Both the position numbers and the translations under genes were made by a program. A stretch of DNA of 14,636 bases. Source: Planctomycetaceae bacterium (lineage in GTDB: Bacteria > Planctomycetota > Planctomycetia > Pirellulales > Pirellulaceae). How positions within the stretch are numbered: position 1 is the stretch's first letter; each line of letters starts with the position of its first letter. A model generated the notes under the pieces. That model worked only from the letters and a program-made list of their open reading frames with translations, did no database searches and had not been told where the DNA came from. The DNA is taken from positions 1 to 14,636 of the forward strand of contig DTSG01000141.1 of NCBI GenBank assembly GCA_012965455.1, read 5' to 3'. This document shows positions 8,301-14,231 of this stretch, one piece after another.

Positions 8301-10330
8301 TCGTCCGCTTCTATACTTGAAAATTGCTTAACCACAGTACCTGCGAATCCAACAACATTGAGATCCGCTGGAGAGGAAGCTGGCAACTTAAACTGTACTT
8401 TCTCAACAAGTGACTGCTGCACGGTATACGTCAATTCACTATAAGTCTTCAATACACCCGGTTGCACATTGAGGAACGTGGCCACACGCGCCGACAACAC
8501 CGGTACCACTCGTTTTGCAACGACAGCAACCGTAAATTGCGGTTGTTCGTATCGATAAGCCAACGCCAAACGACCCGTCAATCCAGCTTGCTGTTTATCA
8601 GCAGTCGCTAACGTAACTACCCCACTCACTTGCTCCGGACGCACTTCATACACTTCCTCGAAACCAAGTTGCGTGCGGATTGCCAGCACACCCTTATCAC
8701 GAAAAGTGTCTTCGATCATGAACTTTGGCAAGGATAAATGAAACTCGTCCCAATCGTCCAACCAACCCTCAGGTACGCGTTTTGCCAGCAATACGACATT
8801 GTGCACCTGCCCAAACGCTCTCCTAGTAGGAAATTTTGCATGCAAACGGCGAATTCCCATCTCATCAATCGTCTCGTGATATATCAACTGGTCATTACCC
8901 GTGTGTAAACTCACGATATTCCATTGAGCGGGAACTTCGATCGTAAGCGCGTACAGATCGTCGAGTTCCGGAAAAATATTAAAGGAGACACTGACCGTAT
9001 GATTGCTTTGATTCAAGGACAGTTGAGTCGTAGTCTGAACGTGAATCCTATTCTCTGGGTGAGTCACTTGTGCACTGATCTTATAATCTGACTGCGGAAC
9101 ATAATACGTTCCTAAGACGCGAATCAAAGGTGCACCTGGTTCAACCACAAATATTGACTCGGGCAGCGCTTGCTCAAGGATTTGCGTATCAAGAGCAATC
9201 ACCCCCTCTGTTTCCAATGAGTTAATGGCCAGCCGACGATCCGCTAAAATACCAACGACTCCAGTGGACACCAATACATCAAGCGGTTCAATTTTCGGGA
9301 ATTCCCATTCGTCGATCGCCGGACTGCTATGCAGCGCCGTGATCTTGATCAACAGATCTTCCGTTTGTGGAATCCGCATTTCAACTGTCAATACTTGCTG
9401 TGAATCTTGCTCTGCCACCGACCAACGCGAAACCCCAGGCGCTTGCACATCGGTAACCTGAAAACCAGCAGCTATAGCAAACCGGAAATCCGAGGCGGCA
9501 CCTTGTTGCACTTGCATTGAAAACGTCCCGTGCAATCGCTGTATGGCCTGAGTCAATTCTGCCACGAGCACATTGCGGGCAACCACAATCTCTTCGGTCA
9601 TCAGCCGCTTGTTATTGAGCGACATGGTGATCCGCAATGGTCCTGGCTTGGCCAACAGATCAAACCGCGTGACGTTTTTCGCTTCATCGACGGTTCGTTC
9701 CAAAACGCTCGCACCAGATTTGATTTCGATATTGCCCGACACAATCAATTCAATTCTCGAATTCGCTGCATGTGGCAATAACATCGTCAGCGTCTGCTCA
9801 GCCGCGGCATGCTGTACAGCTGCCGACATTGAAAACTGCACCTGTGATTTCCCGATGCGAGGCAGCAACAACCGTACCAACTGGTCCGAATCACGTACCA
9901 ACGAAGCCGAATTCTCACCCATGGTAACGTTGAGAATAGAAACACCGGAAAACCCCAATGGCAGTTGCTGTAAACCGGCAGCCAGCGACTCAACTTCAAA
10001 ATCACCGACAACCAGTGCCGCATCACCGAGAATGTTGATTCGATATTTAGCGCTACGCAATAGCGTTTGTTGTGGCGGAGTGTCCCCAGGTTTAATATTT
10101 GCCTTCTTTAACAAAGCTTCATATTCACTGCGAGGCAAGTAGATGCGCTGAATCCCTGACGCCAAAACTGTCTTTAGATCGTCAAAAGGCACGTAGATTT
10201 CACGTTTCATTTCGCCTTGCTGAGCAACCGCTGTCGTCGCGGCACCAAAAACAGCGCACCACAACAATAGCATCAGTCTTGGTATTCGCAGCCAGCGAGA
10301 CATGTTTATTTTATTAGGAGTCGTTCTCAT
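2357..10330 (-). CDS. Giant two-unit envelope protein: two fused paralogous ectodomain/3-TM units
   Basis: I do not recognise a named family for this 2657-aa protein. Residues 1-36 are a signal peptide with likely cleavage at AVA-QQ; the VPFD motif lies at 47-50 and YLP at 65-67. A beta-rich ectodomain follows to about 1000, then a Pro/Glu-rich linker (about 1000-1100) and three membrane helices (1162-1182, 1191-1211, 1214-1236). The pattern then restarts: basic residues 1245-1249, hydrophobic 1250-1266, ADA-QQ at 1268-1272, VPYD at 1291-1294, a second beta-rich ectodomain, a Gln-rich stretch, a Gly/Met-rich patch at 2489-2504, and three helices at about 2579-2597, 2604-2625 and 2626-2646. 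Modules of the two halves align by eye, for example LWSVVIDGAETVKP (W843) with LWSVLVAGEPVKP (W2113). The ATG overlaps the stop of the upstream gene as TAATG, with GAGGGAG seven bases upstream. There is no in-frame ATG or GTG at the second unit, so it has no start of its own. No catalytic motif is seen; an envelope structural or binding role is inference. Confidence 0.9.
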   Translation of the reverse strand: MRTTPNKINMSRWLRIPRLMLLLWCAVFGAATTAVAQQGEMKREIYVPFDDLKTVLASGIQRIYLPRSEYEALLKKANIKPGDTPPQQTLLRSAKYRINILGDAALVVGDFEVESLAAGLQQLPLGFSGVSILNVTMGENSASLVRDSDQLVRLLLPRIGKSQVQFSMSAAVQHAAAEQTLTMLLPHAANSRIELIVSGNIEIKSGASVLERTVDEAKNVTRFDLLAKPGPLRITMSLNNKRLMTEEIVVARNVLVAELTQAIQRLHGTFSMQVQQGAASDFRFAIAAGFQVTDVQAPGVSRWSVAEQDSQQVLTVEMRIPQTEDLLIKITALHSSPAIDEWEFPKIEPLDVLVSTGVVGILADRRLAINSLETEGVIALDTQILEQALPESIFVVEPGAPLIRVLGTYYVPQSDYKISAQVTHPENRIHVQTTTQLSLNQSNHTVSVSFNIFPELDDLYALTIEVPAQWNIVSLHTGNDQLIYHETIDEMGIRRLHAKFPTRRAFGQVHNVVLLAKRVPEGWLDDWDEFHLSLPKFMIEDTFRDKGVLAIRTQLGFEEVYEVRPEQVSGVVTLATADKQQAGLTGRLALAYRYEQPQFTVAVVAKRVVPVLSARVATFLNVQPGVLKTYSELTYTVQQSLVEKVQFKLPASSPADLNVVGFAGTVVKQFSSIEADEHRIWTVTLDKPTAGVAVIGVDFEQVIQESETEYSPAIATAENVVYQSGVLSVESSPELAIKVGDAANTDLGPDSRLKPVDVGELVVNGYSVGKHRVGAYGYTGTEPNVRLAISRPLLFSVPSTLIQRSEIVSFVSRHGVYQSVARFEILTKASYIQVALPEQASLWSVVIDGAETVKPQKVSGTTNRFLVSFPHSKGNVGLKRDLRVVYEQRLSVGHAGFQLKAPELFEFARVTAEQQQLPIEAGLIRWQLIVPGNFVVQPYAESNMQLIGLPRVLSQGAFASVAVLAGGGGVLLPSMGGFQSSDSVTYSIPSSAEFVGDAEFDFAGEDGAMAGERRLMENAESFADKLEAATPALTSDAPNRVINGPRDNAKEPAEGESSPVPRPPAAADPGSEMAPEDSEAPMNENANGKIDRLDGEHDEKYSYRSSQTWALQGMKSLNVDLLNKPQDANGDLDVQYMDFVRYDFQSLGGEPKLVGRIVRKSVVTLWAWIAGIAVLLVGLLLLPRDAKSKRNYVLVVLTILALAAAVPALRFYQQVLEVVFVLTLALALIYCFYHLLKPGVCWFQKRAARITGLGCGLLLATLLFSGVADAQQDDPFEEVQTVQVPADAVIVPYDPAQLPTKRTPTDQLLIPLELYSQLWRQAYPELPLEHEVLPVEYAFSSVKYESTLFEDDSIFIEGVLGIEVFSGREVAIGLALNDLVLQYATLDKLPAQIQVRGLNGGTGKQANGAQQQALNAAPQQELRGNSHTLFVKGRGHHELRVGFKLRVQRQGGWRLANGSLPIGASGLLVLHVPRKDTEVRWNGHLGTAELNTDADNQRVESPLKLNGGFNFRWRSIVSQSGADRDLIADSQLLVDVQEDGVYVDWQVRLEFRNSQLEIFRFVVPNEYRVAAVTGGNIRSWEVQRDANDRQSITVELLEPAENQATLHIGLLRYRSLPGKTGDSFSVPAVSVPDAVSQKGTITIRRSPALELFVNQARGVDRDDVNDAIAKTAQPADRVNPLGVQVLQAYRFSGTGFDLQFTAKPVTAVVSANINSLVRVSPQQISLETQVQFRIQKRPIHQVRVIVPADLAIRQVRTAALVDWSATPVESLQGPAQLITILLSHGVIGNLNVLIEGMLERKLQDMTTDVPYVATPGVTSQRGQTVLLSDPSFNIELLDVTQGESVSMATMFAWLKQSQRTMARTALRFTGKNYSARFKLVRRTPKVTCTTFSNANVSDRSIEETILLSYKIEDAGIQEVSFLLPAELKDSRIRGLYVRQIDKTTVDSDDPQSPIRVTLYLEDEILGEYSVLVENDREPGGRNRVPVPIVENAEVQQQYISLESSGDVVEEVLDSMSNVVALNRQQEQWEQLTAVIGERVLKAFVVQGDVGQAVLEFRTQSRDIVDKDEAKIRMATTSLIVDYAGTYRGKIEFLVDNQKEQFLEIQMPPLSQLWSVLVAGEPVKPVVTGVAGQIRLPLVKTNAGDLSYRVVIHYAGRMTAITQYGKLSSLPFIRTTNIHAEKLFLKLYLPKRHNWYGFGGDAEPLNHQSNSGWGMFAGRDISRYTSGELQTRQAIVVNAEVSGKLKRATKSGNDYEKIRLYNSLQTQTDLNAYLGQRDISQRNEKDLAELGEQVLDLVEDNSSDQKTDELMFDNRARLLQGFEQQSNGFSRNAVNQLGSNFDVPVVNSTAKPSGKKEADGRWFRSNDLLAPQGGEGKSGEANKRLYDLDQGGKGAKLDDLQKQSTAQPQGQIPGFDAIVPQQSQSNSSSAHAQQREQFKRYQTQQLIELEMRNGTIVDAVENIRRGRSGNEQSQANNEFSFQNDGATQSMGGGMGGMGGGGSGAGQAAQSPPGTYGLAVNGRLEGREATGLASVTGFDLDFDSAELQAEYDRFDFEYLDDKYDFSANYLGLELREAIWRVGGVLAVLISLSMLFLLVRVISKTRVVSTLVALLAMLISLPMIFGWILPIYGILLFVGSLLWILRCWFPVPVSMETTTS
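2360..6520 (-). repeat. Paralogous unit 3 (second half of the 2657-aa protein)
   Basis: Residues 1271-2657 form the third copy of the shared architecture. After the internal ADA-QQ site come VIVPYD and LLIPLELYSQLW, then the module with SWEV (W1580) and TVELLEP. Related beta modules begin near 1689 and 1870, and a module ends in LWSVLVAGEPVKP (2112-2124). Its linker is the longest of the three, about 370 residues, rich in Gln, Asn and Ser, and includes a MGGGMGGMGGGG patch. Three helices close the unit. Similarity to units 1 and 2 is visible only at protein level, so the duplication is old. Confidence 0.75.
6521..6847 (-). other. Fusion junction: three TM helices then an internal signal-peptide-like segment
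   Basis: This encodes residues 1162-1270. Three helices are separated by a basic loop (PRDAKSKR, 1183-1190) and followed by a basic stretch, KPGVCWFQKRAAR (1237-1249). Then comes a hydrophobic run ending GVADA before QQDD. With the first ectodomain in the periplasm, three crossings put the basic stretch in the cytoplasm, and the fourth hydrophobic run exports the next ectodomain. Both basic stretches then lie inside, obeying the positive-inside rule. The ADA-QQ end resembles a signal peptidase I site. Cleavage in the cell is inference. Confidence 0.75.
6584..10222 (-). repeat. Paralogous unit 2 (first half of the 2657-aa protein)
   Basis: Residues 37-1249 form the second copy: IYVPFD at 45-50 and IYLPRSEYEALL at 63-74, the module with RWSV (W303) and TVEMRIP, and related beta modules near 410 and 590. 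A module then ends in LWSVVIDGAETVKP (842-855), followed by a membrane-proximal module, an acidic Pro-rich linker and three helices. Spacing from the mature N-terminus to the W motif is 267 residues, against 315 in unit 1 and 310 in unit 3, so the order is conserved with small insertions and deletions. Confidence 0.75.
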
Positions 10331-13300
10331 TATTGATCTCCCTCGCGATTTGAATTATCGTCATCGCTGGACACCGGATCATCATCGCTGGACACCGGAT
10401 CATCATCGCTGGACACCGGATCGTCCGGTGACTCGTCGGGTTCCGCATGACTATCCTCTGCGAGTGATAACTCTTCATCAATTCCATCCGCATCCGGTTC
10501 TTCTTCGTTTTGCGTTTCCGAATCTTCCGGCGACTCGCTGGCGTCCTCGAGATCCGTAGCATCGTCAACTGTGGTACTTTCCACATCCGTATCCGCTGCA
10601 TCTTCAGCGGTGTTGTCTCGAGTCACATCCGCTGCACCAACTGTATCGAGCGAAAACAACTTGCGGCAAATTCGAAAACAAGGTTTCAAACAATCCTTGA
10701 TAACCCAAATCACGCACATTAAACCGACACCAAGAAACAAGCCGGAAAACGGCATGTGGCTTGCCATGATTGGTTTAATTAAAACAACTCCGAGACTGGC
10801 AGACACGAGAACCAAGACTGTAATTATTTGATGACGCACTCCCAACCAAAGTCCACCGAGGGTAACCACCACTAAGAACCCAAACATAATAAAATGAAAG
10901 GTAGAGAGAGATACAGTGGACAGCCGCAAAGGCGACGAACTCGGATTAATTGCTGAAAAGATCAGCGTGTCATGGCTGCTGAATTGATTTCCCAACTGCA
11001 CGTCAACCCTGGCTTGGGTAATATTATTCAACAGTGAGTGAACATCGACAATTCCTTCTGTTTCGGAATTGTGCAGGAGATTACGCTGGATCGTTTCCAA
11101 AAATGATCTCGGCAAATGGTCGTCCCAATCACCAGAATAATCCACCAACACGGTGTCTGAAGGTAAGTGGACAGCCATGAAAATTTGATTGATTGCGTGT
11201 AGGTCCGTAAACTCGGGAATACGAACGGTAAAACCATCGGATTCGATCGAGTATTTCAACTCCAACACAAAATCTTCACCCGGGGTGATGGTATTGAGCG
11301 GAATCAAGTAGGTCTCCTGATTACCCGCAGTATCCTCTGCATCCGCAGTGGAACCTTTTTCAATCCCGACCGCCTCGCCGTTAATAGAAAGTGGGTCATT
11401 TGGAATTTTCGACCCCTGCGGAAATGTGACCGCGATTCTTTGAGCGGCACTTTTGACTCGATACACCGCGTGGACTCGCGACTTGCCACCTTTGGCAATT
11501 TGAACATCAATCACTCCTAATTCGATTGCCGAAAGTTCAATGGACTCTAGTTCATATCGGTGAATGTCCAGTTTTACGCTCCACTCTTGGTGAAATTCCA
11601 TCGCAACCGCAGCACCCTCTACCTGCATCTCGGTCGAGCCTAATTTGAGGTCATAACGAGGATCAATGGGACGTACGCCGTCAGATTCCGCGGGAACGAC
11701 ATCTAAATTTTCCGCTTTCTTGATGACAATTTGCCCCCAACTTCTATTAACCTCTTGCGGTATTAATGGGGTCAGGGAAACACTGGCGGCGGAACCGACT
11801 TCCAAATCCTCTAACGACTCAATCCACGACAACTCTACTTGAAAGTTACCAAACAGTTCTCGATTTGAAGTCAATTGCCAGGCCGTGTAATCGTCCGCAA
11901 GATCATCTGGTCGCGGAGTAATTACAGATTCTTGGACTAATTTCGAGTCAATGCGGATCTCCTCAATCAAACTCGTAGGAACGTCCAATCTAAGTTTTTT
12001 CACGCCACTGTAGCGGACGTCATAGGCCAGTGTTACGGAGTGGTTGATGATTCCGGATTGCACATCAGCAATCACTAACTGTCCCACTTCGATCTGTGGC
12101 TGCCTCCGTTCGACCGAGAATGTCGGATTGAATGATTCAGTGGCATACCGGAATGCATGGACAGCTAGAGAACTCCCAACATTGCTCATTTGCACCAAGC
12201 CCGCAATACTCGGTTGCACTTCGCTGATGGCCACGCTCTGTCCACCGGCAGTATCCACCGGCGTTACTCGCAAACCCTCTGGCGCTAGTACCGTCACATT
12301 ACCCTGAACATGCTCGACACCTGCAGCAACAATACGCGGCAAAGAGAAAGTGTATTGCGAAGCCTCACCCGTTGGCGTCAACAGATTAACATCAGTCCGT
12401 ACCTTTTCGACGGAGACCTGCAGCGCTACGCGGCCCACAGCTTTGCGTGAAAAATTCACGCGGTATTTTCCAGGAGCGTTCTCGAGGGCGTGATGGTTTT
12501 CGACAACCACAGCCGTCACGTTCGCAGCAGCGATACCCCGCACACTTCGAATTCGATGACCTTCGGGAACATCAAAATCTACGTGAAATAGTCCGGCGCG
12601 TTGAATATCTAACAAAGTCGTTACACTCAGGCGAGTTAATTGAGGAGTGATTTGAATCGTGACATATTCCTCAACCGTAACACGTGGTTGCAGTTTTTCA
12701 ATTTTGAGGATGAGTTCATATGGCAACGCAGCATAGCGGTAAACAAAGTCCCAACCTTGACCAACATTAACTTCAGCGGCATCCACTTGTAGCAGCCCCG
12801 TCCGCGTATCAACATCAGCTCGCAGGTCACCTTCCACTTTGACCATCACAAGTCCCTGTTGACGTGAAACGTTTAGTGCTTCGATCTCAGGAATGGTGAC
12901 ATCGACCGATTCGTTTTGCATACCTACTTCAAGATCAAACCGTTCCAATTCGATATTAATGGTTTGTGTGGAGTCCGCTGGTTCGAACAGCTCAATCGTA
13001 ATAATTTGATACCCCTCTTCCAAGGCAACATCCCAGCGACGAACATTTGCATCAAATACTCCGGAAATTTTTTGTCCCACAGGAAGCCGTAACTTCAATT
13101 CACGCAACTCACTGCGCGTAATTGCATAAACTAGCTGGGCTTGTGTCCGCTGTGACCCCTCACCGATGACAACGCTTTGCCGAGTTTGCACTGTCGCTAG
13201 TGCCTGCAATCCCGCTGCACCTTCGCTGCGTGGTGTCCAATCGATATGAACTTGGGGTGTTAAACCAAAGAAAGCAATCAATACAGTCTCAGTTGCAGGT

Positions 13301-14058
13301 GCTACCGGTGGGGCTGGGTCGCCCGTGGCGTTATCCCGCGCGGCGCCATCCTGTGTTTCAGTAGCGGCCACTAACGGCTGCACATTTACTTTCACGCCTG
13401 GGTCAGCAATCGTGATCTTCCAGCGGTTAATGGATGCTTGTGGAGCTTGGAATGAAACTTGATTCAAGCCCGGTGATTGATTGTAGGTCCGCGCGTATTT
13501 GAGGTCCAAGACAACATCCGCCGCGTCACTTTCCTGGCGCTGCATCAACAGAAAGTACCCCTGCCCAGGTCGAAAAACGATACGCGCCGTTTCATCGCCG
13601 ATCGTTGCCTCAGAGATTGCCGCATCCGCTAATCGCAATGGGATTTCATGCCAGCCTAGGCCCAGCATTTGAATCGACAACTTAGCGGAAACCTGCATAA
13701 CATCGCCGCGAACTGTCGCTTCAGACGAGATCGATGTAATCATGGACCGCAGTGGAATCGAAACAGGGTTGTCCACCGCATTCTTGGCACGAGCAGCTTG
13801 CCACAATTTTTGGAATTCATCGTACGGCAAGAAAACACCACGCGACGGCGATTCAAATACTTTTGATAATTTGTCGTAGGGAACGTAAATCGTCTGTTCG
13901 TATAACGAGTTCTTTTTCTCGCCCGCTTCTTCCGCTTGCTGAGTCGCGGCTGCAGCAGCAACCGGCGGAGCTTCCTGGGATCGCACCACGCTTGGAACGC
14001 TAAAGAGAGAGGCTGCTATAAAAAGACTTAATAGCGTTTGATTAATTCGTTTCAACAT
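10330..14058 (-). CDS. Large single-unit envelope protein with 3 TM helices and acidic cytoplasmic tail
   Basis: This 1242-aa protein has no family I can name. Residues 1-27 are a signal peptide, with likely cleavage at VRS-QE. After an Ala/Gln/Glu-rich spacer come IYVPYD (57-62) and VFLPYDEFQKLW (75-86). A long beta-rich ectodomain includes the module with RRWDV (W342) and TIELFEP and further modules starting near 440, 640 and 845. Three helices follow at about 1055-1075, 1077-1098 and 1104-1120, then a basic, cysteine-containing stretch (KDCLKPCFRICRK). The last 107 residues are strongly acidic and would lie in the cytoplasm; they include three perfect DPVSSDD repeats. The architecture matches each half of the downstream giant protein. 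The ATG at 14058 gives a proper signal peptide and has AGGG ten bases upstream. The stop overlaps the next start as TAATG, so the two giant genes should be translated together. No catalytic motif is seen; a scaffold or binding role in the envelope is inference. Confidence 0.9.
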   Translation of the reverse strand: MLKRINQTLLSLFIAASLFSVPSVVRSQEAPPVAAAAATQQAEEAGEKKNSLYEQTIYVPYDKLSKVFESPSRGVFLPYDEFQKLWQAARAKNAVDNPVSIPLRSMITSISSEATVRGDVMQVSAKLSIQMLGLGWHEIPLRLADAAISEATIGDETARIVFRPGQGYFLLMQRQESDAADVVLDLKYARTYNQSPGLNQVSFQAPQASINRWKITIADPGVKVNVQPLVAATETQDGAARDNATGDPAPPVAPATETVLIAFFGLTPQVHIDWTPRSEGAAGLQALATVQTRQSVVIGEGSQRTQAQLVYAITRSELRELKLRLPVGQKISGVFDANVRRWDVALEEGYQIITIELFEPADSTQTINIELERFDLEVGMQNESVDVTIPEIEALNVSRQQGLVMVKVEGDLRADVDTRTGLLQVDAAEVNVGQGWDFVYRYAALPYELILKIEKLQPRVTVEEYVTIQITPQLTRLSVTTLLDIQRAGLFHVDFDVPEGHRIRSVRGIAAANVTAVVVENHHALENAPGKYRVNFSRKAVGRVALQVSVEKVRTDVNLLTPTGEASQYTFSLPRIVAAGVEHVQGNVTVLAPEGLRVTPVDTAGGQSVAISEVQPSIAGLVQMSNVGSSLAVHAFRYATESFNPTFSVERRQPQIEVGQLVIADVQSGIINHSVTLAYDVRYSGVKKLRLDVPTSLIEEIRIDSKLVQESVITPRPDDLADDYTAWQLTSNRELFGNFQVELSWIESLEDLEVGSAASVSLTPLIPQEVNRSWGQIVIKKAENLDVVPAESDGVRPIDPRYDLKLGSTEMQVEGAAVAMEFHQEWSVKLDIHRYELESIELSAIELGVIDVQIAKGGKSRVHAVYRVKSAAQRIAVTFPQGSKIPNDPLSINGEAVGIEKGSTADAEDTAGNQETYLIPLNTITPGEDFVLELKYSIESDGFTVRIPEFTDLHAINQIFMAVHLPSDTVLVDYSGDWDDHLPRSFLETIQRNLLHNSETEGIVDVHSLLNNITQARVDVQLGNQFSSHDTLIFSAINPSSSPLRLSTVSLSTFHFIMFGFLVVVTLGGLWLGVRHQIITVLVLVSASLGVVLIKPIMASHMPFSGLFLGVGLMCVIWVIKDCLKPCFRICRKLFSLDTVGAADVTRDNTAEDAADTDVESTTVDDATDLEDASESPEDSETQNEEEPDADGIDEELSLAEDSHAEPDESPDDPVSSDDDPVSSDDDPVSSDDDNSNREGDQ
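10338..10344 (-). promoter_or_regulatory. Ribosome binding site GAGGGAG for the 2657-aa gene
   Basis: A purine-rich GAGGGAG on the minus strand lies seven bases before the ATG at 10330, inside the last codons of the upstream gene. It supports this start over the in-frame ATG nine codons later, and it fits coupled translation through the TAATG overlap. Confidence 0.6.
10361..10423 (-). repeat. Three tandem 21-bp repeats encoding DPVSSDD
   Basis: Three back-to-back copies begin at 10361, 10382 and 10403. The first two are identical and the third differs only in its last base. They are in frame and encode three DPVSSDD heptads (residues 1213-1233) in the acidic tail of the 1242-aa protein. A diverged relative (ESPDDP) precedes them. 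Near-perfect identity suggests recent expansion by slippage, and copy number may vary between strains without breaking the frame. Confidence 0.95.
10654..13977 (-). repeat. Paralogous unit 1 (mature part of the 1242-aa protein, without tail)
   Basis: Residues 28-1135 form the first copy of the shared architecture. Aligned by eye, NVRRWDV with TIELFEP matches NIRSWEV with TVELLEP in unit 3 and GVSRWSV with TVEMRIP in unit 2. Its Y-R-Y/QPRV module near 440 matches YRYEQPQF near 592 (unit 2) and YRFSGTGF near 1689 (unit 3). The LKPCFRICRK stretch after the third helix parallels LKPGVCWFQKR in unit 2. Confidence 0.75.
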
Positions 14059-14076
14059 TGAGTCATTTCCCTGTTC

Positions 14077-14082
14077 TATATA
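14077..14082 (-). promoter_or_regulatory. Possible -10 element TATATA upstream of the giant operon
   Basis: TATATA on the minus strand lies about 19 bases before the ATG at 14058. The position 17 bases upstream reads TCCTCC, which is not a recognisable -35. If this is the promoter it would need an activator, and the 16-bp repeats just upstream would be a natural site for one. The evidence is weak. Confidence 0.2.
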
Positions 14083-14105
14083 TCAACAATAAATTGAGAG
14101 GAGGA

Positions 14106-14115
14106 AGGAATTCCT
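14106..14115. repeat. Perfect 10-bp palindrome AGGAATTCCT
   Basis: This short perfect palindrome overlaps the first base pair of the first 16-bp direct repeat and borders a purine-rich tract (14094-14110). It may be part of the same control region or may be chance. Confidence 0.4.
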
Positions 14116-14161
14116 GCGTATTTTCAACACTGCGTAATGTCACAACTGCGTATTACCAGAA
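14114..14161. repeat. Three direct repeats with 16-bp period (CTGCGTAwT core), candidate activator site
   Basis: Three contiguous units begin at 14114, 14130 and 14146. Each starts CTGCGTA followed by TT, AT or TT, with a further shared CA/CC base step and final A; the remaining bases differ. The exact period without selection on codons (no gene here) suggests a regulator bound in tandem. The array is 56-103 bases upstream of the ATG of the first giant gene, a usual place for an activator. The regulator is unknown. Confidence 0.5.
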
Positions 14162-14231
14162 GCGCCTATCTTAACAGGGGCGAGCAACTAGTCGCGCAGT
14201 TACATTAACCATAATGATTAGCAAATACGCT

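Noticed and set aside
9573..10142. Plus-strand open frame of 189 codons, and others such as 7071-7469
   Set aside because: They lie opposite the giant genes, have no recognisable domain, start signal or neighbours on that strand, and reflect the low stop density opposite a long coding frame.
10361..10423. Three 21-bp repeats as a CRISPR remnant
   Set aside because: The copies are contiguous with no spacers and are in frame within a coding tail.
14045..14068. Upstream mini-frame ATG ACT CAA TGT TGA overlapping the start of the 1242-aa gene
   Set aside because: A four-codon frame is expected by chance and has no separate ribosome site.
14114..14161. 16-bp repeats as replication iterons
   Set aside because: There is no replication gene, DnaA box cluster or AT-rich melting region nearby; a promoter site is simpler.
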